DNA of 64,000 nt from contig NC_060023.1 in NCBI RefSeq assembly GCF_021134715.1, positions 9,672,001 through 9,736,000 of the forward strand, read 5' to 3'. A program made the position numbers and the translations under genes. Of the stretch, positions 55,804-64,000 are shown piece after piece. The notes beneath the pieces are model-generated. The model was not told where the DNA came from and searched no databases. It saw nothing but the letters and a program-made list of their open reading frames with translations. Origin of the DNA: Daphnia pulex. Taxonomy: Eukaryota > Arthropoda > Branchiopoda > Diplostraca > Daphniidae. Numbering within the stretch: the stretch's first letter is position 1; each line of letters starts with the position of its first letter.

Positions 55804-58554
55804 ATGTCTTTCAATAGCATTAAAGATGGTGAATTTACGAAAACTATTTACACAATGGTAAGTTTGAATGACCGTACTCAGTTCCTTCTCATCAAATTGA
55901 TTTCTTATTGCATATGTTATGTCCTACACAGATTAAAGACGAGCGCTATCACGACGCTATTACGACACTCGTCACAATTGTGGATGCCAACCCAACGGTA
56001 CTGAAAAAATGCAGTCTCTCGTGTAAACCTTTTCTAACGTTGATTTATTTAACCCATTTCCTAGTCGAAAGCTGGATTGTCATTATTGGGTTACTGCTGC
56101 TTTCACATACAGGACTTCTCTAATGCTGCAAGTTGCTACGAACAACTTTACAGTCTTTACAGCGAGCAAGAAGAGTACAAGTAAGTGAAGCCATTTTATG
56201 TTTATGATCTCTACTCAGTTTGACTTTAACTTTACGACAGACTTTACTGGGCACAATCGCTTTACGAAGCCGGGCATTATGGCAGCTCGTTAAAAGTTTG
56301 CAATCAAATCGCGGATCCGAAATTAAAGGGGAAGGTTTTGAAACTGGAAGCAGCTATTCGATTTGCGGAAGAAGATTTAGCAGCAGCTCTGAATAAAGTC
56401 AGCGCTTGTTTTGCATTGAGTTCGCCCAACGATGTCGATACATTAGTCAACATGGGTTGCATTCGATTCAAAGTAAATTACTTGTACTTTGTCTATATTA
56501 AAGCGCATTGTTTAAATCTAGCTCTATCATTTCTAGGAAGAAGACTATTCAAGAGCACTGAACAAATTCCAAGGCGCTGTGCACGTCTCGGGATTCGAGC
56601 CGCAATTGCTCTACAACGTCGCAATCTGCCATTATAAAATGAAAGAATATGCACCCGCCATCAAGTCGATTGCAGATATTATCGAACGAGGGATCCGGGA
56701 TCACCCTGAATTGAGTGTAGGCATGGCAACGGAAGGATTGGAAGTAAGATCAGTGGGAAACACGCTAGCTCTACACAAAAGTGCTCTTGTGGAAGCATTC
56801 AATCTCAAAGCCGCTACCGAATACCAACTGAAGAATTGTAAGGCATCATTTATTCGGTTGTCTAGTCGTATTATTCTATCCACTTGTTCCATCTTGCGAT
56901 TATGTGTAGTCGAAGGAGCAAAGGAAGCTCTGACGGATATGCCTCCTCGATTGGAATCGGAGCTGGATCCGGTGACGTTACACAACATGGCGTTGCTGAC
57001 GGCGGATGCCAATCCAAGTGAAAGTTTTGACAAACTTCAATTCCTTCTCCTACAACAAGTAGCCCAACAGCAGCAGCAACTTGAAAACCCTGAGGCGAGA
57101 TTGACGAGTGCCGGACCGTTAGTCTGTCCGCCTGAAACTTTCGCCAATCTACTTCTTCTGTATTGTAAATACGAATATTTCGACTTGGCTGCCGATCTGA
57201 TGGCGGAACATGCGGATTTAACCTATAAGCATCTCAGTCCCGTAAGCAATTGTTTTTTCTCTTGTAATTTACTGTGGTTTTACCTTTCTATTTTTGTATG
57301 AAGTATGTGTTCGATTTCCTCGAGGCGCTCATCATTCAGCAAACATCGCCGGAAGAAGCTTTTGCCAAGTTTGACGCCCTTTGCGTTCGTTACGGAGAGA
57401 CAGTTCGGCGGACGGGGACCAACTTGAAAGAAGCTCGGAGACAACAGCATTCTCATGCTATCAGTGCTGCTGGGCTTGCACATGAGCAAGCATTGGAAAT
57501 GTAATAATCTTGATCTATCTTTATTCATAATTCTGATTTGTATTAATGAAATTTTGTTGTAGTTACCTGCCCGTTTTAATGAATCAAGCAAAGATTTACT
57601 GGGATCGAGAAAACTACGTTCAAGTAGAGAAACTTTTCCGCCAGTCTGCTGAACTCTGTGGAGATGCTGATGTGTGGCGTTTGAACGTCGCCCACACTTT
57701 GTTTATGCAAGAGAACAAGTTTCGAGAGGCTACCAGTTTCTATGAACCACTCGTGAAACAGAACTACGACAACGTACGGTTAGCATGATTTTGAAATTTA
57801 GTTTTTCTTTTATTTACCGTAAGTCTTGTGTTGTGTGAAGATTTTGGACGTCAGTGCGGTGGTGCTTGCAAATCTGTGCGTTTGCTACTTGGTTACGTCC
57901 CAAAATGAGGAAGCTGAAGAACTCTTGAGAAAACTGGAGAAAGAAGAGGAGCAGAAAAGTCTTGAGAATCCACAATCCAAATTCTTTCATCTTTCGATCG
58001 TTAACCTTGTTATTGGGTAATTAAAGTAGTTACACGTTCAGTTAGTTGCGTTACAAGCTAATCTAGTCTCTTTCAACAGGACACTGTATTGCTCTAAAGG
58101 TAATTACGAATTCGGCATTTCCCGCGTAATTAAAAGCCTCGAGCCTTATCATCAGAAGCTGGGAACGGATACTTGGTGGGTGATTAAAACGTTGCCCCAT
58201 TAACAATCCTAATTGAATAATGAGATCTTTGTTTATGGGGAATTTAACAGGTTTTACGCTAAACGATGCCTCATGTCACTGCTGGAGAATATGGCGAAGC
58301 AAGTTGTAGTGATAAAAGACTCGATTGTTGATGACATCCTGCAGTTTCTCGATAGCTGTCAATGTACGCAATAATTAGTTTTACTTGTTTTTTACTTTAT
58401 TAATTTATATTTCTTACTAGTTTACGGAAGAGAGGTGCAAACGATCCTGGAAAATCCAACAGCTGTCAACTCCCATGTTAGTAGTGCTCGATTCACTGTA
58501 ACCTACGAAGCGAGAATAATTAAATGTCTCCTGCTGCAAATCATCCGAAACTGA
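55804..58554 (+). CDS. TTC30: IFT70 / TTC30, intraflagellar transport TPR protein (659 aa)
   Basis: IFT-B complex subunit needed to build cilia and for tubulin modification (fleer in fish, DYF-1 in worm). Twelve exons: 55804-55857, 55932-55997, 56113-56180, 56241-56472, 56537-56837, 56910-57241, 57304-57500, 57563-57773, 57841-58016, 58080-58175, 58251-58363, 58421-58554; total 1980 nt, in frame, matching the usual family length. Tetratricopeptide helices run through the whole protein. Family wording is clear: PQLLYNVAICHYKMKEYAPA, IIERGIRDHPELSVGMATEG, SVGNTLALHKSALVEAFNLK, LDPVTLHNMAL, FANLLLLYCKYEYFDLAADL, MNQAKIYWDRENY, VWRLNVAHTLFMQENKF, NLVIGTLYCSKGNYEFGISR and DTWFYAKRC. In arthropods motile or sensory cilia are confined to sensory neurons and sperm, so expression is expected to be restricted (inference). 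Confidence 0.95.
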
Positions 58555-59196
58555 GGTAACAATGGGTAAAGTTGTATTGTCACTTTATCTTCCGGTTCAC
58601 TGAATTAAAAAAAAAGTGGGAGGGGAACAGAATTGGAAACGAAAAGGAGATGGGTGAGAAGGGATGAGGGAGGGGTGATAGATTCAAAAGATGTCACCAC
58701 AATACACAGTACATACGACAGACCCATTTGCACGCTCTATGACATTTCATTGACACTGATTATAATAATAATAAAAGGATCCCCATTGGAACGGGGTGCA
58801 CGGGGCGAGGAAGAGACAAAAGGGCAAGGAGAACATCAAGTATTTTATGGGATGGACACAGGAGGCCATTTTTCTTAACACCAAATCATTTGCACATTTG
58901 TATACAGAAATGATTCCACAGATTTGGCTGCCAATCAGATGGTGGTGAATTTGTTTCGTTTTCTCATATGAAAACCACAGAAAGAAAAACAGAGGATCAG
59001 TCCCTCATTTTTGGCAATCGCATGAAGACTAAAAAATGATGGATAATAATTCGGCTTCATTTTCTACGAGGGACTGATTTGAGAGATTCGCCTAAAATGA
59101 GGGGATGTAGCAATCGAATATTAGATAATATTCAGACTGAAAAGGTTAGGGTTTTATTTTGTAATTACCTGAATGTAGTTTTTAAAAGATTTCTTC
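58555..59196. other. Convergent intergenic region, IFT70 and LDB1/Chip
   Basis: Presumed 3' UTRs of the two converging genes. No other feature supported. Confidence 0.5.
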
Positions 59197-61806
59197 TCAC
59201 TGGCTTACTGCTGGGCTTTTCTTCCCTGCGTCTCCCCCACCACCTTTATTTCCGCCGCCCTGCTTTGGAACCACGCCCCACGGACTGGGATCGTTCGGTC
59301 CCTGAGGTCCTGCAGCCAAGTTCAGCTGATTAGAAGAAAATGTCACTTTGCAATCAATGAAAACCAAAAAAAAAAAATTCTTAATTTCAAAGAGCAATAT
59401 TTACCAGGCGGCCCACTGTTGAATTGGGACGGAGGAGCGGAAGGAGGACCCCCTCCACCACCACCAGAAGGATCGTCTAGTGAGACGGCTGGGTCATACT
59501 GGGTGTTCTCTAATCGAGTTATTAATCTCTCGTCTTCATCGCCGAATTCACCACCCATTAACGACGGCTCTCCAACTACCATGACATCCTGAATTCATAT
59601 AGAAATACAATTTAATGACTTGATTTCGATTTCAAGTGTTATTAGTTATTTACCTGAGATGCTAGAGAGAAATTTGGGCCAGGTGATCGTTTCTTGTTGG
59701 GGGCTGCTGGCTGAGCTTGATTTATTCCTGCACCTCCACCAGTCTGCGATCCTTTTCTCTTACGTCGTTTGTTTGGCGGCCTTTGAGTTTCTGTTAGAAA
59801 TGTTTAAACATTATAAAAATCGATGAAGACTGTAGATATTTGTCGAAATTCTCTTACCGGGTGGAGCAACCATCCTTTGCCACTTTTGGAAAAGAGTAGT
59901 TTTGAGACAATCGCGTGGACTCAGCGCATAGGCCTTGTGTCTTGACATAAGCTCCTGCATCGGTTCCAGAATGACGCACAACTACAAGTGATAATACGAT
60001 ACTTTAACGTTCTGCTCATCTTGTGGCACGTCATAACAACTAAGCAAACTTACTCTTAAATAGTTGAGTGTGGCGGGTGTGATGCCTTGTCTGGTGACAT
60101 TTTTGCTCATTTGATCTAAAAGTGAAGGATCTTGGCTGCCCAGGACCGATCTATTTGAAGTTTAAAAAATGAATACATAATTAAGGTTAAATCAAGTTAA
60201 AAACGACTTCATCAATAAAGTTTTTACTCGTACCTGGGAACGAGCTCTCGGTGTGTCCGGACAGCAAAATGCCACGACTTGATTCGCATCAAATCGTCAA
60301 AGGTAAATTCTAATATCAAACGTCCCTCCGTACAGACTTTAGTGTACATGGGCTTTCCGTGCTGAGTAACCATGGTGCATTGATCGCAGTCTAAAGTTAT
60401 AGTTGTCTGATGGAAGGATTCTTTCGCGTGTCGCAGCTGATAGTTCAATTCGGTGACACCTCCCTCAAAGATGGTACGGAAATAGCGTGGAATCAACGTC
60501 CGGCCGATAGCTGAACAAATAATTGAGATTAATCAAGGAATCTGAAGTAGTCGGGGCTTTAACTAGAATTTACTGTATCGTTTAGGCCCGTCTTCTAGAC
60601 AAAATGTTAATGTAAGCGTGGCATCGTCCTCGAAGAATTCGGTGGCAAAGGCATCCCACCAAAGGTTATCACTTTCCTGTAGCAAAAAGTCAAACAGATT
60701 ATGAATAATGTTGGCTCACAAACAAGAATGATTCGAGTGGATTTACCATTGCAACTACTTCAGTCCTCTGTTGCAACCGTTTGTTAAGTTCGTAAATTCT
60801 GTAGTCTGGCTGGTTGAAATAAGGACCGGGATGCCTTCTGTTGAAGAACGGTGGACCTCCAGGATGTTGGTCTATTCTCTCTCCGGGTCCTCCCATTGGG
60901 CCAGGTGGGCCACCCATTGGACCTCCGATAGGTCCTCCTGGTCCTCCCATTCCACCCATGGGGCCAGGGCCACCCATCGGTCCCATTCCAGGGTTGGGTC
61001 CTCCTGGTCCTGATCCAGGTCCGCCCATTGGAGGCCCCACACCTCCCATGTTAGGCGGATGACCCCCCATTCCTCCTGGCCCACCCATAGGGCTTGCCAT
61101 CACACTTGGCATCCCTGGGCCGTGTCCTGGGTGCCCACCGAAACCCGGATGGCCACCTGGCCCGCCGTTAGGTCCGGGCCCGAACTGTGGATGTGAGCCA
61201 CCTGGAAATCCCGGGTGTCCCTGAGGAGGATGAGGTCCCGAATTTCCGCCTGGACCAGGGCCGACGCTTCCGGGACTGGGGTAGGGCGAGCTAAACGGAG
61301 GTGGAGCGCCTGAAGGTCCGTTAAAATGTGGACCCGGTCCTATAACACAATAACAATGAATGGATTGTTAAAAAATCTATTCATTGATTCAAAATGTGAT
61401 GAACTTCATTACCTCCAGGTCCTCCCTGTGGATTATAACCGGGTCCTGGCGATGGAAAATGATTGGAATTGCCACCTCCTTGGCCAGGAGTGGAGGGCCC
61501 AGGTGGTACGGGGGATGAGTTGTAGCTAGGCGGTCCGTGGACGAAGTGACTACCTTGTCCAGGAAGTGGCGTGTGACCGCCTCCGCCCCCTCCGTGAGTA
61601 GGTGTGGCGAATCCCGGATTCGGGCCGGGGCCCGGTCCAGGTGACGGACCAGGGTAAAGCGGCGTGCCCGGACCGGGACCCGCGTTATTCAGCCCCTGTC
61701 CTCCTGGACCACCGTGCGGGTTCAGCGAGTCCGGGGTAGGGAGGGAGGCTGTAAGTGGCTCCAGGGTGGTTGATGGCTCTCCACACTGGGTCTGCTCCTA
61801 TCCAGT
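59197..61806 (-). CDS. Ldb1: LIM-domain-binding protein LDB1 / Chip (5' end unresolved)
   Basis: Nuclear adaptor that dimerises and binds LIM-homeodomain and LMO proteins to link enhancers and promoters. Exons, 5' to 3': 61806-61413, 61339-60747, 60676-60574, 60510-60234, 60150-60054, 59991-59858, 59790-59654, 59588-59405, 59325-59197. The N-terminal part is long and Gly/Pro/Met-rich. Then come PDYRIYELNKRLQQRTE, the dimerisation domain (DNLWWDAFATEFFEDDATLT, RTLIPRYFRTIFEGGVTELN, DCDQCTMVTQHGKPMYTKVC, GRLILEFTFDDLMRIKSWHF), CVILEPMQELMSRHKAY, a nuclear signal PPNKRRKRK, and the LIM-interaction domain DVMVVGEPSLMGGEFGDEDE followed by RLITRLENTQYD. No start Met joins this frame: the first listed exon has an early stop in the downstream frame. 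A candidate upstream exon lies at about 62794-62867. Confidence 0.92.
60774..61339 (-). repeat. Gly/Pro/Met low-complexity coding repeat of LDB1/Chip
   Basis: Within the second listed LDB1 exon the sequence repeats GPMGGPGG-like units. The strand-opposite reading is also open for long stretches, which is a composition effect and not a gene. Confidence 0.8.
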
Positions 61807-63670
61807 CTAAAAACAAAAAAAATATTAATAAAAAATCAGAGAAAATATGAATTCAAATAAGGTTGAGGTTGACTGGCGATTGGTTGGCAGGGAAACCCTA
61901 ATATTCCTATTTACTATGGCAACCCGCCTCTTGCCTCGCCCACATTTTCATAACAAGCCTAATAATTCATGTCATGAATACTAAAAACGACAACAAGCAT
62001 TTACGAGGTCAATCAAATTTCTGATGAACAATTTTAGTTGCAGGACTAAACAATTCATTCTCTTTTTTTTCCTCGATTTCTTTTAATCTTCTACAGTTTC
62101 TATCTATTCGCTGGCAATCCCTCCTCTTCCTTCCTCCCCCTCTCTCCACCCTCCCTACTCCTCCTTCCCCCTCTCTCTCTATATATGTTGCTGTGTATGT
62201 GTGTGCAGTATTGATCGTAAGAAGAGCAAGGTGTACGACAGAGGGGAGAGAGAAAAAGAAAGGGAAGGAAAAATTGTAATAAAAAGAGAATAAAAGAAAT
62301 CCATTGGCGTAATACTAGGCACAGCATCGCCCCTCTTCTTTTCGGCTCGTCCCCTCGCATCCGTTGGAAATAGAATACTACTCGATTCGATATTATTCCG
62401 CCTTTAAACCGAAATGTTTGGCTTTTTGTCTGAGATAAAATATTCCGTAAACACAAAATTTTAGACTCGAAATTCGGCATTCGTACATTTTCGAAGATGA
62501 CTTGTTCAGCACAAAACTCAAAAGAAGGTGTAAAGTAGACCCCCTGAAAAATAAAAACGGGCCGGATGAAGAGAGAGAGGTGTACATAAAAAGGTACGCA
62601 CACAGGTAGAAAACTTTGGAGGGATCTTAATGAGACGAAGAGTCGAGGAGTTTGGACATAGAGAAAAGAGGGGAGAGCGAGCTGAAGAAATACAAAAAAG
62701 ATCTGAAATTCACCCCGAGGCACTGCTGATATCTACTCGATACTACTAGTCGCCGTAAAACAAAAATACCTCACTCGAAAAGAATATTTCTTACCTATAC
62801 ACAGAGTAGATGATGACGGCGTTTTTTCCACAATATCTTCAACTATGTTTGAGGTTTCTTCTTGGCTTCTGTAAAAACGAGAGATAAACGAAATGCTAAA
62901 GCAAAATGTGTTTGATTCGACTGGTTACAGTTTTGTCGTTTCGGTCGGCCACAAGGTTTTCCCACTCACAGAACACTGGACGAGAATGGACACTGGAGGA
63001 ACTAGCACATGATTCGAATCAAATTTGAAAATATGCACCGCGTAGTTGAAATGCAGATGAAAAAGAAATCAACTTTGGTCCAGTCGGTACGAAAACGACG
63101 AGTAGAGAAACATAAAGTTGTCGAGTCGCACACACTCGATATACAACACACCAGTAGACAGAAATCTCTTGGGCCGCCGTACGTGCATAAGGTGTTGTCA
63201 ACAAACCAAACAAACGAATGCCGGTTGAAACCTGACGCTAATGAACGTTACTCACCATAGCCAGGAATGAGGATGAAGTATTTGTTCGATTACACACGAA
63301 ATTTCACTTTAGTCGGCTTCGTTGAACATGAAATTTAACACAAGACACAATCTCACACCGCCGAAGAAGAGAGAATCATAGGCAGGGAAACAGGACGCCA
63401 TGAAATGCGTCGATCGGCCGCCAGGGGGGACTTAAGTATCGATGATGACTAACGGATCGATTATTGAGTTTGCTGATATGAAGTTGTCATGTTTATTTTT
63501 TGAACACTCAAAAAATATGTATTATGGTTTTTTTAAAAGGCAGAAAATGCAGACTAGGACTGAAGTGTGAATCAGATTGCCGAACAATAAGTTATATATA
63601 AATAGTAGTATGCGGACGTGTGTTGGAGAGAAAAACAACTATAAATTTTAAAGCGCGAGACTGCGTCTCT
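61807..63670. other. 5' region of LDB1/Chip, probable UTR exon(s) and intron
   Basis: A candidate 74-nt exon lies at about 62794-62867 (minus strand; acceptor TTTTTACAG, donor ATAG followed by GTAAG), with one frame open (SQEETSNIVEDIVEKTPSSS, then TLCI). Another exon end, CTATG followed by GTGAGT, lies near 63255. A long minus-strand frame at 62100-62723 lacks protein character and is judged intronic. Pyrimidine-rich tracts lie near 62080-62180. Confidence 0.4.
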
Positions 63671-64000
63671 TCACAAATCCCAGCTGAAAAGGTGATGTTT
63701 CACTAGCATGTCGCGTACTCCTTCCTTCAAAGGTTGTCTGTTGACGCTCTTTTTGTTGACCGGTAGCTCCCACTCAAGGTTGAGGTTAAAAGGAAACTGA
63801 GTCAGGACTCTTAGATCACATTTGACCTGCACCCAACCAGGACTGGCCAGAAAGCTGCCTGGATAATACCTGTTTCAGAATAAACATGTTAAGAAATTGC
63901 AATAAAAAGGGTGTAAAACTAAATTATTGTCACACCATTTTTGGATGGTACTGATGCTTGAACCAAGGACTTCAAGCCAGAGATGGAGAACCTGTTCATT
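63671..64000 (-). CDS. 3' end of an unidentified gene, possibly RUN-domain protein (partial)
   Basis: Two terminal coding exons: 64000-63936 (continuing beyond the window; [20 protein letters not shown] then KW) and 63869-63671 ([20 protein letters not shown] through [15 protein letters not shown] to HHLFSWDL and a stop). The splice joins in frame. Spaced Trp, Tyr and Leu (W-x-G-x-Y-Y ... FLASPGW ... L-F-L) recall the end of a RUN domain such as in RUNDC1, but I could not verify this. The protein continues past the right edge. Confidence 0.45.

Noticed and set aside
60841-61062. Gly/Pro-rich plus-strand frame
   Set aside because: Antisense shadow of the LDB1 low-complexity exon.
62100-62723. 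A 207-codon minus-strand frame with hydrophobic stretches
   Set aside because: It lies in the 5' intron/UTR region of LDB1/Chip, is driven by pyrimidine-rich low complexity, and contains no domain I can recognise.
1-64000. CRISPR arrays, bacterial operons, riboswitches, tRNA or rRNA genes
   Set aside because: None seen. The window is an animal nuclear genome with spliced genes; no tRNA cloverleaf or rRNA segment was recognised by eye, though a dedicated scan could still find a tRNA.

Overview
The window looks like the nuclear genome of a small branchiopod crustacean, most likely Daphnia or a close relative. The case rests on many short GT-AG introns of about 60-80 bp in animal genes, arthropod cuticle genes, an expanded tandem array of secreted alpha-carbonic anhydrases, and metazoan housekeeping genes (kinesin-14, XLF, MGAT2, IFT70/TTC30, LDB1/Chip). 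All gene models were spliced by hand. Exon lengths were checked for reading-frame closure, but no alignment or search could be run.

Layout. (1) About 1-26,000, minus strand: six alpha-carbonic anhydrase genes (called CA-A to CA-F here, left to right) plus one truncated pseudogene. All share one plan: a 5' UTR intron ending at or near the ATG, a signal-peptide exon, a 21-27 nt micro-exon, then exons of about 165, 151, 106 and 228 nt and a variable last exon. Four of the genes share a conserved core-promoter block below a TATA box. Between the genes lie a duplicated block of about 1.3 kb with a third, inverted fragment, and several palindromes. (2) 26,200-26,790: nested inverted-repeat elements. 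(3) 28,357-33,210, plus strand: a C-terminal-motor kinesin (ncd/KIFC1 type), then the DNA-repair factor XLF/NHEJ1. (4) 33,739-34,620, minus: an RR-type cuticle protein. (5) 35,515-37,779, plus: two tandem ApoD-like lipocalins. (6) 38,390-41,615, plus: a secreted animal haem peroxidase. (7) 42,736-44,879, plus: the Golgi enzyme MGAT2. (8) 45,278-47,481: a decayed hAT transposon with intact ends and a perfect 8-bp target duplication. (9) 47,490-52,320: gene-poor, with a palindromic MITE and a piggyBac-like MITE flanked by TTAA. (10) 52,877-54,432, minus: a Tyr/Thr/Pro repeat structural protein with a frame break. (11) 55,804-58,554, plus: IFT70/TTC30. (12) 59,197-61,806, minus: LDB1/Chip with a long Gly/Pro-rich N-terminus. 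(13) 63,671-64,000, minus: the C-terminal end of an unidentified, possibly RUN-domain gene.

How the genes relate. The secreted carbonic anhydrases suggest duplicated capacity for extracellular acid-base or ion handling, or for cuticle mineralisation; that is inference. The lipocalins, peroxidase, cuticle protein and Tyr-rich protein are all secreted and typical of arthropod epithelium or cuticle. The remaining genes are unrelated housekeeping loci. I found no sign of a wholly new multi-gene system. The most unusual signals are in the carbonic anhydrase array: a shared promoter, a GC-AG intron shared by three paralogues, and one gene with a damaged splice donor. The well-delimited transposons come next.
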